From an uncultured Bacteroides sp. (GTDB lineage Bacteria; Bacteroidota; Bacteroidia; Bacteroidales; Bacteroidaceae): a DNA stretch of 64,000 bases. The position numbers and the translations under genes were made by a program. The notes under the pieces are model-generated. The model ran no database searches. It had not been told where the DNA came from and saw only the letters and a program-made list of their open reading frames with translations. How positions within the stretch are numbered: position 1 is the stretch's first letter; every line of letters begins with the position of its first letter. Positions 42,371 through 51,512 of the stretch are shown here, one piece after another. The stretch covers positions 1 to 64,000 of the forward strand of contig NZ_CAUCSQ010000022.1 in the NCBI RefSeq assembly GCF_958445495.1, read 5' to 3'.

Positions 42371-43399
42371 TTATTTCGATGGCTTGTTTTTTGAGAATCC
42401 GCCTCTTTTGATTCTCCTGTATTCCAAAGGAGAGATTCCATGCTGACGTCTGAAAGCCGTGCAAAAATGGCTTGCGTGTTCATACCCTGTCAATGCGGCG
42501 ATTTCTGCGATGCTTTTGTCCGTATCTGATAAAAAGGCGGATGCTTTTTCCATGCGGATGCCGAATAGGTATGCGAACACTGTTGAATGGAAGAACTGCC
42601 TGAAAGCGGATTTCAGCGTACATTCGTTCGTTCCGGCCCGTTGCGCCAGTTCGTGCAGGGAGTGCGGCTTGTCGTATTCCTTTTGAAGGATGGCGCGGAC
42701 ATCCTGCATCTTGCTTTCTATTGCCGACGGAAAAGAAACCGTTTTTTCTTTTAGCTCATCCCTATAGTTCATGATAAAAAGGGAGAGGGCTTCTTGTATT
42801 TTGGATTCTAGATACATTTCCGAGCAGTTTCCCATTTCTTTTGCTAAAGGGATTGCGTTCAGGCAGTTGTTCATCCGGGAACTGCACCGTATGTTTTGCG
42901 GCGATAAGAAAAAAGTCTCCCCTTTTTCCATCCGGGAAAAAGGTTCTCCGAAAATGTCGGGGCAACGTTCTGCCATATCATGAAAAAGAGAGGGGGCAAC
43001 AACCAGATTCGTCATTTCGAAGTCGTTTCCTTTTTTAAAAAAGTTATATTCGTCGTGGTAGTTTGCCCCAATCATGATATTGGTTTCTTCCTGCAGCCAG
43101 CTATAATGACATTTGTTTTGTTCAAATTCCACGTATCCTTTGTGCACCACCCCCAAAGATAAAAAGGATGTGCCGTCGTGTTTGGTCCTCAGGCAACAAT
43201 CCGAAGAACAGAAGATATGGGAGTGTACCACATTGCAATGTTTGTTGCGAAGTTCTGTAAAGGTTCCGTGAAAGACCCCGTTTCGTATTTCCCATTCCCG
43301 CTGCTCGATTTCCTTGAAATTGGAAAAACGGATGGCATCGGACATATCGTAGCTTATATCCGCTTCCTTGTCCCGGTTGGATAATCCGTAATTTGTCAT
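42371..43399 (-). CDS. AraC family transcriptional regulator
   Basis: About 342 residues. The C-terminal 100 residues hold two helix-turn-helix units (SLHELAQRAGTNECTLKSAFRQFF and KSIAEIAALTGYEHASHFCTAFRRQHGISPLEYR). The N-terminal part is an unassigned sensor domain. I choose the ATG at 43399 (MTNYGLSNRD). It is divergent from the methyltransferase gene, and a 9-bp inverted repeat lies in the spacer, so the methyltransferase gene may be its target. The ligand is unknown. Confidence 0.85.
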   Translation of the reverse strand: MTNYGLSNRDKEADISYDMSDAIRFSNFKEIEQREWEIRNGVFHGTFTELRNKHCNVVHSHIFCSSDCCLRTKHDGTSFLSLGVVHKGYVEFEQNKCHYSWLQEETNIMIGANYHDEYNFFKKGNDFEMTNLVVAPSLFHDMAERCPDIFGEPFSRMEKGETFFLSPQNIRCSSRMNNCLNAIPLAKEMGNCSEMYLESKIQEALSLFIMNYRDELKEKTVSFPSAIESKMQDVRAILQKEYDKPHSLHELAQRAGTNECTLKSAFRQFFHSTVFAYLFGIRMEKASAFLSDTDKSIAEIAALTGYEHASHFCTAFRRQHGISPLEYRRIKRGGFSKNKPSK

Positions 43400-43448
43400 A
43401 GAATTCCGTTTGATGAAAAAAACATTCCGTTTCGGGTAATAAAATCTT

Positions 43449-43471
43449 TTGCAAATGAACCACATTTGCAA
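43449..43471. promoter_or_regulatory. Inverted repeat between araC-type gene and methyltransferase gene
   Basis: TTGCAAATG (43449-43457) is the exact reverse complement of CATTTGCAA (43463-43471), with a 5-base spacer. It sits 33 bases before the methyltransferase ATG and 50 bases from the AraC ATG. It is a plausible protein-binding site for control of one or both genes. Confidence 0.6.
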
Positions 43472-43503
43472 CAATTAAACAATCACAAAATATAGGTATT
43501 ATT

Positions 43504-44334
43504 ATGGATGCAGAGATAAAAAAAATCAAGATTGACTTTCAAGACAAAGTCGCAGAAACTTTATTCATCCCGCTATGGATGCGGGCGATGGAGTCGAAAC
43601 GCCCTGACGGCATCATCCGCGACCGTTTGGCATGCAGCATTGTAGACCGGCTGGATTTTGATTTTTCCCAATTTAGCCAGGATAAAATGAGCCTTTTGGG
43701 CGTTTCCGTACGGACACGTTATCTGGACCGTAAAACGCAGGAATTCATAGATAGGGAGGAACGGCCTGTCGTGGTTTCGCTGGGTTGCGGGTTGGATACA
43801 CGTTTCCAACGGCTTTCCGTACATAAGGATGTTCTCTTTTATGAGCTGGACTTGCCGGAGGTTATAGATATACGGCGGCAGTTGCTTCCGGAAACTCCGG
43901 ACAATCCTTATATTCCGTCTTCTATGTTTGATACGGGATGGATGGACGAACTTTGCCGGCGGCATGCCGGCCGGCCTTTCATTTTTTTATGTGAAGGCGT
44001 GGTGGTCTATTTCCCTATTGAGGAGGTGAAGCGGTTTGTGGAAAATTTGGCTGCCCGGTTCCCGGATTTCGAATTGTACGTGGAACGTTCAGGTACGATG
44101 ATGGTTAATAAGGCGCAGATGCATTCGTCCGTCAAATATACCAAAGCGCAATTTAAATCGGGCATTGACGACCCGCACGAGATAGAGCGTTGGGCTTCCA
44201 ACCTTCGCCTCATCGATACTTTTTACTTTATGGATGACGAACGCAAACGCGGCGGATTTCTCGGATGGCTGATGAGGCTGGTTCCTGTATTGCGCCGTTC
44301 GTTCGGCATATTCGCGTATAAAACAAAAATGTGA
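43504..44334 (+). CDS. SAM-dependent methyltransferase, leucine carboxyl methyltransferase (LCM) family
   Basis: This 276-residue protein has the LCM/TcmP-type layout. SVRTRYLDRKTQEFI precedes the SAM motif I VVVSLGCGLDTRFQRL. ELDLPEVIDIRRQLL follows with the acidic residue that binds ribose, then FLCEGVVVYFPIEEVKRF. Bacterial members methylate O atoms of small molecules or are uncharacterised, so the acceptor here is unknown. It has no enzyme partner nearby other than an acetyltransferase 167 bases downstream. Confidence 0.83.
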   Translation: MDAEIKKIKIDFQDKVAETLFIPLWMRAMESKRPDGIIRDRLACSIVDRLDFDFSQFSQDKMSLLGVSVRTRYLDRKTQEFIDREERPVVVSLGCGLDTRFQRLSVHKDVLFYELDLPEVIDIRRQLLPETPDNPYIPSSMFDTGWMDELCRRHAGRPFIFLCEGVVVYFPIEEVKRFVENLAARFPDFELYVERSGTMMVNKAQMHSSVKYTKAQFKSGIDDPHEIERWASNLRLIDTFYFMDDERKRGGFLGWLMRLVPVLRRSFGIFAYKTKM

Positions 44335-44501
44335 TGAAAGGATATGGCGCCTGCATCAAGGTATTGAAATCCTGTGAAACGCCGGCAAGGGTAATTTCAT
44401 GATGATTAAAGTAATCCGGGTCATACAATCTGTAATTTGTCTACAAAGGGAATCTTTTCTTTTTCCGAACTTTGCGGTAGAAAACATGAATAAAAGAGAA
44501 A

Positions 44502-45068
44502 ATGACACTTGACGTATTTTTAGAACATGTCGGTGCGTGCCGTCCGCTTGACACGCCCGAAATTTATGAGTTTATGGACCGTATGAGCAATGAAGCGCGG
44601 AAAATCACTTTTGAGCTGAATTCCGCCTACCATACTCCTGATGAGGTAAGGGCTTTGCTCTCCCGGCTTTTCGGTAAGGAAGTAGATGGTTCCTTTCGTG
44701 TCTTCCCGCCGTTTTATACCGATTTCGGAAAGAATATCACCGTCGGAAAGAATGTCTTTATCAATGCTTGCTGCCATTTCCAGGACCACGGCGGCGTCAC
44801 GTTGGGCGACGATTGCCTGGTGGGGCACAACGTAGTATTCGCCACGCTCAACCACGGTATTGTTCCCGAAGCCCGTGCTTCGATGTTTCCGGCTCCCATT
44901 ATAGTGGGAAAAAGGGTGTGGATAGGTTCCAACTCCACCATCCTGCAAGGCGTGACTATCGGTGACAACGCCATTATCGCCGCCGGTTCTGTCGTGACGA
45001 AGGATGTTCCGGCAAATACCGTCGCGGGCGGCGTGCCTGCCAGGCCAATCCGTAACATCGAGCCGTAG
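44502..45068 (+). CDS. Sugar O-acetyltransferase, maltose/galactoside acetyltransferase (Maa/LacA) type
   Basis: This 188-residue protein has an N-terminal helical cap (about 1-60) and a left-handed beta-helix of hexapeptide repeats (about 70-185). GKNVFINACCHFQDHGGVTLGDDCLVGHNVVFATLNHG contains the catalytic His-region typical of LacA/Maa. The end IGDNAIIAAGSVVTKDVPANTVAGGVPARPIR is diagnostic of the family. It should transfer acetyl from acetyl-CoA to a sugar hydroxyl; the acceptor is unknown. Confidence 0.9.
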   Translation: MTLDVFLEHVGACRPLDTPEIYEFMDRMSNEARKITFELNSAYHTPDEVRALLSRLFGKEVDGSFRVFPPFYTDFGKNITVGKNVFINACCHFQDHGGVTLGDDCLVGHNVVFATLNHGIVPEARASMFPAPIIVGKRVWIGSNSTILQGVTIGDNAIIAAGSVVTKDVPANTVAGGVPARPIRNIEP

Positions 45069-45109
45069 AGACGTGCCGGCGGGATGAGAAAGCGCCGATA
45101 TGGGAAGAG

Positions 45110-45124
45110 GCGGCTGTTTGCCGC
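45110..45124. terminator. Weak hairpin between convergent genes
   Basis: GCGGC pairs with GCCGC around TGTTT in the 88-base gap between the acetyltransferase gene and the outer-membrane efflux gene. It has no T tail, so it is only a candidate terminator. Confidence 0.3.
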
Positions 45125-45156
45125 CGCATGGGTAAAGAGTCCTTCCGCCGAATCCG

Positions 45157-46557
45157 TTATCCTTGCAATCTGTGTCCGGCGGGCTGTTTTTCATCCCGTC
45201 CTCCGCCAAGCGCATGATATAGATTGATAACCGCTTGCAATTGTTCGAAACGGTCGCCTACTTGCGAGATTTGCGCATCAAACAGCCCTTGTTGCGCAGT
45301 CAGGACTTCTAAATAAGTGGAAGTGCCTAAACGAAACAGTTCATGGGTGGAACGGACGGAATTTTCCAATGCCTTTACTTGTATGGTACGTTGTTCTTCT
45401 TTTTCGCCGGCGGACTGGAACAGATAAAGCGCATCGCTTACTTCACTTCCGGCATTGAGCAGGCTTTGTTTGAAAGAAAGCAAGGCTTCTTCTTGTTGGG
45501 CTTTCGCTATTTTCAGGTTGGCAATGTTTTTTCCTTTATTAAATAAAGGTTGTACTAACGAGCCGATAGCCGATACAAGAAACTTTCCCGGATTCAGGAT
45601 GGTTTCGCCTACGCTGTTGGTCCAGCCGGCAGAACCGTTGAGCGTGATTTTCGGATAGAAGGCGGAACGTGCGGCATTGGTGCCGTAATAGGCTATTGCA
45701 AGAGCTGTTTCTGCCTGCTTTACATCCGGCCGGTTGGACAATAGTTGCAAGGGAACTCCCGATGAAAGGCGTTCGGGTACGGTGATGTCTTCCAGCTTGT
45801 TCCGTTCTATCTTGCCTGGGGTTGTGCCCAGCATGACGCATAAGGCATTTTCTGTTTCACGTATCTGACGTTTCAAGTCGAGTATCCCGGCTTCTACCGA
45901 GCGGTAGCCCGCTTCCGCCTGCGATACGGCCGCTTCATTCGTCATGGCCGCCTTTTTCATCTCACTCATAACCCGTACGCTTTCCTGCCAGCTTCCGGCA
46001 GTCACTTCGCTTATCTTGAGCTGCTCGTCAAGCATGAGCAATGTATAATAACTGTTGGCAATGGAAGCTATCAGGCTGGTTTGCACGGCTTGCCGGCAAG
46101 CTTCGCTTTGTTCCAATGCGGTTTTGGCTTTCCGCTTGGCATTCAGCAGGCTGCCGAACAAGTCAATTTCCCAACTTGCCGTAACGGGAAGCTGGTAGGT
46201 GCGGGTTGTTGCCGAATGGTTGAAACCGGATACTGTTCCTTGGGGGGCGAGGTTTAATCCTGGCAAATAAGAAAGCCTGGATGAAAGTAGCGCGGCTTCT
46301 GCTTCTTTGATGCGGAGGTGTGCTATCTGTAAATCCGTATTGTTTGCCAATCCCCGTTCTATCAGTTGTTGCAATTTGCTGTCCGTAAAGACCTCACGCC
46401 ACGAGAGGTTTCCGAAACAGGCCGTATCCGCTTGTCCGGTGTCCGGTTCGCGATATAGGTTGTCCACTGGGATGTCCGGGCGTTCATACGCCTTGTAGAT
46501 GTGGCAGCCGCTCAGCGAGCAAGCTGCCATGATATAGATAATCAATCTGCTTTTCAT
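45157..46557 (-). CDS. Outer membrane efflux lipoprotein (NodT/OprM-type)
   Basis: This 466-residue protein has the lipoprotein signal MKSRLIIYIMAACSLSGC (Cys18) and the OprM motif PDIPVDNLYREP after it. Two efflux-channel repeats follow, with LSNRPDVKQAETALAIAYYGTNAARSAFYPKITL in the middle, which is typical of the NodT family. It is the exit duct for the RND pump encoded upstream and overlaps its stop by four bases. Confidence 0.93.
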   Translation of the reverse strand: MKSRLIIYIMAACSLSGCHIYKAYERPDIPVDNLYREPDTGQADTACFGNLSWREVFTDSKLQQLIERGLANNTDLQIAHLRIKEAEAALLSSRLSYLPGLNLAPQGTVSGFNHSATTRTYQLPVTASWEIDLFGSLLNAKRKAKTALEQSEACRQAVQTSLIASIANSYYTLLMLDEQLKISEVTAGSWQESVRVMSEMKKAAMTNEAAVSQAEAGYRSVEAGILDLKRQIRETENALCVMLGTTPGKIERNKLEDITVPERLSSGVPLQLLSNRPDVKQAETALAIAYYGTNAARSAFYPKITLNGSAGWTNSVGETILNPGKFLVSAIGSLVQPLFNKGKNIANLKIAKAQQEEALLSFKQSLLNAGSEVSDALYLFQSAGEKEEQRTIQVKALENSVRSTHELFRLGTSTYLEVLTAQQGLFDAQISQVGDRFEQLQAVINLYHALGGGRDEKQPAGHRLQG

Positions 46558-49500
46558 ACTTGTTCTCTTATTTCTTTTTTATTTTTTCCCATAATCTTTT
46601 CATCTATCCATTGGAACGCGATGAAGAAACAGGGTACGGCAAACAGCAACGCCAATGTTCCGATAATCATGCCGCCGACCACGCCGCTGCCCAGCGAGCT
46701 GTTCCCCTTCGCGCCCACACCGCTGGCGAACATCAACGGAAGCAGGCCGAATATCATGGAAAATACGGTCATCAGGATGGGGCGCAAGCGCACCGTTGCA
46801 GCCGTTAATGCCGAGCGGGTAAGGCTTAATCCCGACCGGCGGCGTTCGGTGGCGTATTCGGTAAGCAGGATTGCAGTCTTGGACAATAGCCCGATGAGCA
46901 TAATGAGTCCGGTCTGCAGGTAAATGTTGTTCTCCAGTCCCATGAACTTGGCGAAGATAAAACTGCCGGCAAGGCCGAACGGGACGGAAAGGATAACGGC
47001 AAACGGGATGAACAGGCTCTCATACAACCCGCAAAGCACAAGGTATATCAGTATGATGCAGATGGCGAAGATGATGACCGTATTGCTTCCTGTGCCGGCT
47101 TCTTCGCGTGTGATGCCGCCGAAGTCATACCCGTATCCCGAAGGAAGTACTTCGGCAGCTACTTCGCGGATGGCATTGATTGCATCGCCCGAAGAGTATC
47201 CTTCGGCAGCCGAACCGTTGACTGCGATGCTGCTGAACAGGTTGAAACGGGTGACCGATTCCGCACCGTAAACCTTAGTCAGCGTGACGAACTGGCTGAG
47301 CGGAGCCATAGCCCCGTCTTCAGTGCGCACAAAGATATTTTTCAGCGATTCCTTGTCCAGACGGTATTTCGGATCTGCCTGCACCATGACACGGTAAAGT
47401 TTGGTAAAACGGTTGAAGTTGGAAACATACGAACCTCCGTAGTAACCTCCCATCGCATCAAGCACATCGTTAGGAGATACTCCTGTCTTTTTGCATTTTA
47501 CGGCATCCACTTCCACAAGGTATTGTGGAAAATTGATGTTGAAAGCGGTTTGTGCGGCCGCTATTTCAGGACGTTTGCGGAGTTCGGCAAGGAACTCCTG
47601 GCAAACATCGTACAGCTTGTTCAGGCTGCCTCCCCGTTTGTCTTGTATATAGCACTCAAAACCGCTGCTTTGTCCGTATCCCGGAATCATGGGAGGCGTA
47701 AAGACGAATACCTGTGCGTCGTTAATGTCCTTTGTCCGTTCATAAATGGTTTGTGTCAGGGTTTCCACGCTGTTTTCCTTGCCCGGTCGTTCGTCCCAGT
47801 GTTTCAGTTTCATAATAAACATGCCGTATGACGAACCTTTGCCGGACGTCATGCCTGAACCGGTAATTTTGGAATAATGCTCTATTTGAGGCAAATCCTT
47901 TATCTGTTCCTCAATTTTGTCCATGATGCGGCCGGTCTCTTCAATGGAGTTGCCCGGAGCGGTGATGACATCAATATAAGCCGTACCGACATCTTCCTGC
48001 GGGACAAGCCCGGTCTTTGTAGAGTGCATTAATGCGATAAGCAGAAGAATGCAGCCTCCGAATGCGCCCCATGTCGGCCAACGCCGTTTGACGAAAAACA
48101 TGATTCCGCTCTTGTATCTTTCCGATATGCGGTTGAAAGAGGCTTCGAAAGCGATGCGGAACCGTTCGGAAAAAGTCTGTTTCCCGTTTTCCGGGTCGGG
48201 ACGCATGATGAGCGAACACAGTGCCGGGCTGAGTGTCAGGGCGTTTACGGCGGAGATACCTACGGCAATCGCCATCGTGATGCCGAATTGCGTGTAGAAT
48301 GTTCCGCTTGTGCCGCCCATGAAGGAGACAGGGATGAATACGACCATAAATACCAGCGTACAGGTGACGATTGCCGACGTAATCTCGCGCATGGCGTCCA
48401 CCGAAGCCAGATAAGGCGATTTGTAACCGGTATCGAACTTGGCCTGTACTGCCTCGACTACGATAATCGCATCGTCCACCACCACGCCGATAGCCAATAC
48501 CAGCGCAAACAGCGTCAACAGATTGATACTGAATCCGGCAATGGCGAGGAAAGCGAATGTCCCTACCAGCGAAATAATGATGGCGACTGCCGAAATAAGG
48601 GTGGAACGCAGGTTTTGCAGGAAGACGTAGGTAATCAGTATCACCAGGATAATCGCTTCGACGAGCGTTTTGATAATCTCATGGATACTCGCATCGAGGA
48701 AGTCTTTCGTACTCATCAGATGGGCAATCCTCACCCCTTTGGGCAGGTCTTTTTCAATACTTTCCAGGTATTCGTCAATCTGCCCTACCACTTCGTTTGC
48801 ATTAGAACCGGCAGTTTGGAATACCATACAGGTGGCGGCCGGATGACTGTCTATCTGTCCGTCGATGATATAGTTCTGTGCGCCGAGTTCGATACTCGCC
48901 ACGTCTTTCAGACGGAGCACTTCGCCGTCCGGCAGGGAACGGATGACGATGTTGCCGAACTCTTCCGGTTTTTCCAGCCGTCCTCTGTACTTCATGGTGT
49001 ATTGGTGCACGTTGCCGGAATTTTCTCCCAGCGAGCCGGTAGCAGCTTCCAGATTTTGTTCGTTCAGCACATCTTCGATGTCCGAAGGCACTAGCTTATA
49101 CTGCGCCATCACTTCGGGATTGAGCCAGATGCGCATGGAATAATCCGCACCCATGTTTACGATTTCACTGATGCCGGCTATCCGGAGAAGTGCCGGTTGG
49201 ATGTTTATCTTCATATAGTTATTGAGGAACGTCTGGTCGTATGTATCGTCTTCACTGTAAAGTCCGAAGATTTTCAACAGGCTGTTTTGCCGCTTGATGG
49301 TGGTGACGCCTATTTGCGTGACTTCGGCAGGCAGCAAGCCTGTCGCTTTGCTCACCCGGTTCTGTACATTCACAGCGGCCATATCGGGGTCTGTCCCCTG
49401 TTTGAAATAAACGAGGATGGTGGCATCGCCGGTATTCGTCGCTTCGGAAGTCATATAGGTCATATTCTCTACGCCGTTTATGCTTTCTTCCAGCGGCACT

Positions 49501-49688
49501 ATGACCGATTTCTGTAAGGTTTCCGCACTGGCTCCCGTATAAGAGGCGGATACCATGACGGTAGGAGGGGCAATGTCAGGATATTGTTCGACGGGCAAGG
49601 AAGAAAGCCCGATAAAGCCTACCAGCAGAATAGCGGTGGAAATCACTATCGAAAGGATGGGACGGTCTATAAATCGTTGTACATTCAT
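46554..49688 (-). CDS. RND multidrug efflux pump, AcrB/MexB (HAE1) type
   Basis: This 1044-residue inner-membrane pump has the 12-helix, two-porter-domain layout of AcrB. Asp405 and Asp406 in LAIGVVVDDAIIVVEAV correspond to the proton-relay pair of AcrB (Asp407, Asp408). It begins with the hallmark NVQRFIDRPILSIVIS and includes LPVEQYPDIAPPTV. The adaptor gene precedes it by 12 bases and the outer-membrane gene overlaps its end. Large antisense open frames across it are shadows. Confidence 0.96.
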   Translation of the reverse strand: MNVQRFIDRPILSIVISTAILLVGFIGLSSLPVEQYPDIAPPTVMVSASYTGASAETLQKSVIVPLEESINGVENMTYMTSEATNTGDATILVYFKQGTDPDMAAVNVQNRVSKATGLLPAEVTQIGVTTIKRQNSLLKIFGLYSEDDTYDQTFLNNYMKINIQPALLRIAGISEIVNMGADYSMRIWLNPEVMAQYKLVPSDIEDVLNEQNLEAATGSLGENSGNVHQYTMKYRGRLEKPEEFGNIVIRSLPDGEVLRLKDVASIELGAQNYIIDGQIDSHPAATCMVFQTAGSNANEVVGQIDEYLESIEKDLPKGVRIAHLMSTKDFLDASIHEIIKTLVEAIILVILITYVFLQNLRSTLISAVAIIISLVGTFAFLAIAGFSINLLTLFALVLAIGVVVDDAIIVVEAVQAKFDTGYKSPYLASVDAMREITSAIVTCTLVFMVVFIPVSFMGGTSGTFYTQFGITMAIAVGISAVNALTLSPALCSLIMRPDPENGKQTFSERFRIAFEASFNRISERYKSGIMFFVKRRWPTWGAFGGCILLLIALMHSTKTGLVPQEDVGTAYIDVITAPGNSIEETGRIMDKIEEQIKDLPQIEHYSKITGSGMTSGKGSSYGMFIMKLKHWDERPGKENSVETLTQTIYERTKDINDAQVFVFTPPMIPGYGQSSGFECYIQDKRGGSLNKLYDVCQEFLAELRKRPEIAAAQTAFNINFPQYLVEVDAVKCKKTGVSPNDVLDAMGGYYGGSYVSNFNRFTKLYRVMVQADPKYRLDKESLKNIFVRTEDGAMAPLSQFVTLTKVYGAESVTRFNLFSSIAVNGSAAEGYSSGDAINAIREVAAEVLPSGYGYDFGGITREEAGTGSNTVIIFAICIILIYLVLCGLYESLFIPFAVILSVPFGLAGSFIFAKFMGLENNIYLQTGLIMLIGLLSKTAILLTEYATERRRSGLSLTRSALTAATVRLRPILMTVFSMIFGLLPLMFASGVGAKGNSSLGSGVVGGMIIGTLALLFAVPCFFIAFQWIDEKIMGKNKKEIREQV

Positions 49689-49700
49689 AATTCACGGGTT

Positions 49701-50819
49701 TTAGTCGTTTGTTATTTCCGTTCCTTCTTTCATTGTGCCTACTCCTTCGGCAACTATCGTGTCGCCCTCTTCCAGTCCTTCGCTGACGATATAATTTTGT
49801 CCGTCGTCGACGGGAAAGATACTGATAAGCGTGGCAGTCGCCCGTCCGTGCACTACCTTATAGACGTACACTTTGTCTTGCACCTCGTATGTGGCGGTTT
49901 GCGGAATGACGATGCAGTCTTGCATTTCGTAAGGAAAGAGGAGCGTTCCGCTGCTTCCGCTCGGAATGATATGTTCTTTATTGGGAAAGGTGGCGCGCAG
50001 GCTGACCGCTCCTGTCGATGCTTCTACCATGCCGCTTACGGCATCTATCTTGCCTTTGTAGGCATATCGGCTGCCGTCGCTCAACAATAATTCTACCTGC
50101 GGCATCTGTCCGACAGCTTTTTCCAGTGAGCCGGATTGGCGGGCGAGGTTCAATATCTCCCGCTCCGTCATGGAGAAGTAGGCGTATATCTCCGAATTGT
50201 CCGATACGGACGTGATGGGAGTTTCGACAGACGGGCTGACCAATGCGCCTACCTTATAAGGTATCATGCCTATCTTCCCGTTTACGGGACTTTTCACGAC
50301 TGTATAGGACAGGTCGTTCCGGGCGTTCTTCAATTCCGCTTCGGCAAGTGCGAGTTGGGCTTCATGGCTATGTAGCGTGTTGGCGGCAGTCTGTTTTTCA
50401 AGAAATGAAACGATGTCCTTGTGAAACAGGTTGGTTTTACTTTCCGATGCCAGACGGGCTGTAGCGACATTGGCTTCGGCAACTTTCACATTGGCTTCGG
50501 CTGTTTCGAGGGCTGCCTGGTAAGGTACCTGGTCGATGATGCATATCGGCTGCCCTTCGCGTACCGTCGCCCCTTCTTCCACGCAAAGTTCTGTAATGGT
50601 TCCTGATATTTGCGGGCGGATTTCCACATCTTGTTTGCCGCGCAGCGTGGCGGAATAACGGCTGTCGAGCCGTTTGGACGTGCGCATGATTTTCAAAGTC
50701 TCATACTTGGCGGAGGAGATTTTTTCTTCCGGTTCTGTTCCGCATGCGTTCAGGACAAGCAGTCCTAAACTGAACAGCGTTATCGCGCTGATACTAAATG
50801 GCGAGTTTTTTCTTTTCAT
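49701..50819 (-). CDS. RND efflux periplasmic adaptor lipoprotein (AcrA/MexA type)
   Basis: This 372-residue adaptor has the lipobox LVLNAC (Cys26). The halves of the lipoyl domain (VEIRPQISGTITELCVEEGATVREGQPICIID and TVVKSPVNGKIGMIPYKVGALVSPS) flank a helical hairpin (about 105-165). A beta-barrel and membrane-proximal domain follow. It couples the RND pump to the outer-membrane channel. It starts 94 bases beyond tetR in a spacer with a possible operator. Confidence 0.94.
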   Translation of the reverse strand: MKRKNSPFSISAITLFSLGLLVLNACGTEPEEKISSAKYETLKIMRTSKRLDSRYSATLRGKQDVEIRPQISGTITELCVEEGATVREGQPICIIDQVPYQAALETAEANVKVAEANVATARLASESKTNLFHKDIVSFLEKQTAANTLHSHEAQLALAEAELKNARNDLSYTVVKSPVNGKIGMIPYKVGALVSPSVETPITSVSDNSEIYAYFSMTEREILNLARQSGSLEKAVGQMPQVELLLSDGSRYAYKGKIDAVSGMVEASTGAVSLRATFPNKEHIIPSGSSGTLLFPYEMQDCIVIPQTATYEVQDKVYVYKVVHGRATATLISIFPVDDGQNYIVSEGLEEGDTIVAEGVGTMKEGTEITND

Positions 50820-50849
50820 CGTTCAACTGTCTTTTAATATGTTTCAGTG

Positions 50850-50872
50850 CAAAGGTCGGGACTTTCCTTTTG
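50850..50872. promoter_or_regulatory. Possible TetR operator/promoter before the RND genes
   Basis: The stretch holds CAAAGG and, inverted, CCTTTTG around a 10-base centre. Read leftward it also contains GACCTTTG, a near match to the -7 box. It lies 31 bases before the adaptor ATG. The symmetry is imperfect. Confidence 0.35.
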
Positions 50873-50913
50873 ACCCGTTTGCCTTAAAAATTCATTGTTG
50901 TTTACTGATGAAG

Positions 50914-51498
50914 TCATGGATGAGATTGCCGGAAGGCTTGTTTCCCTTTCTCGGTGGAATATCCCATCAACATGGAATAGACTACAAACCGGGAAATGCC
51001 GTTCACCTTTTCTTTGGGATTGGCAACCCCGTTTTTTATATCTTCCAGGCGCATGCTCAGGAAGGTGGAAAACAGGAAGGTGTCAAAATCTTCGATACAC
51101 AGTCCCATCGAAATGCATCCCAACAGCAGGTTATTAAAACGCACCCGTAACAGGGCGATGTATCTGTCCAACTCATGGTCGCACTCCGGAAACTGCCTCA
51201 AATCTCTGAAAAAGCAAGGATGGAAGGAAGTAAGGTAGCGGATGGAATGGGTATAGAGTTTGATTATGTGTTTCAATGGGGAGGTGAATTTCGACGCCAG
51301 GCGGTCGATGACTTCTTTTTCATTATCCATCTCGTATCTGATACAGGCCAGAAGAAAATCTTCCTTGCTGGAAAAGCGTTCATAAAGGGTCCGCTTGGAG
51401 ATTTGCAGGCATGTTGCCACGTCGTCCATGCGGGTCGCTCTGATTCCCCGGTGCCGGAACAGGGTGACGGCTGTTTCGTAAATGTATTCTTCTTTCAT
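50914..51498 (-). CDS. TetR family transcriptional regulator
   Basis: This 194-residue protein has an N-terminal TetR helix-turn-helix (AVTLFRHRGIRATRMDDVATCLQISKRTLYERFSSKEDFL) and an all-helical ligand domain. It lies directly upstream of the RND adaptor-pump-channel genes and is the obvious local regulator. It is preceded by an AraC-type regulator gene 14 bases away, so two regulators share one transcript. Confidence 0.88.
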   Translation of the reverse strand: MKEEYIYETAVTLFRHRGIRATRMDDVATCLQISKRTLYERFSSKEDFLLACIRYEMDNEKEVIDRLASKFTSPLKHIIKLYTHSIRYLTSFHPCFFRDLRQFPECDHELDRYIALLRVRFNNLLLGCISMGLCIEDFDTFLFSTFLSMRLEDIKNGVANPKEKVNGISRFVVYSMLMGYSTEKGKQAFRQSHP

Positions 51499-51512
51499 TT
51501 TATCATGTATAT

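Noticed and set aside
48288..49094. 268-codon frame opposite the RND pump gene
   Set aside because: It is rich in His/Arg/Gln/Asp as expected for an antisense shadow; the sense frame is a complete AcrB-type pump.
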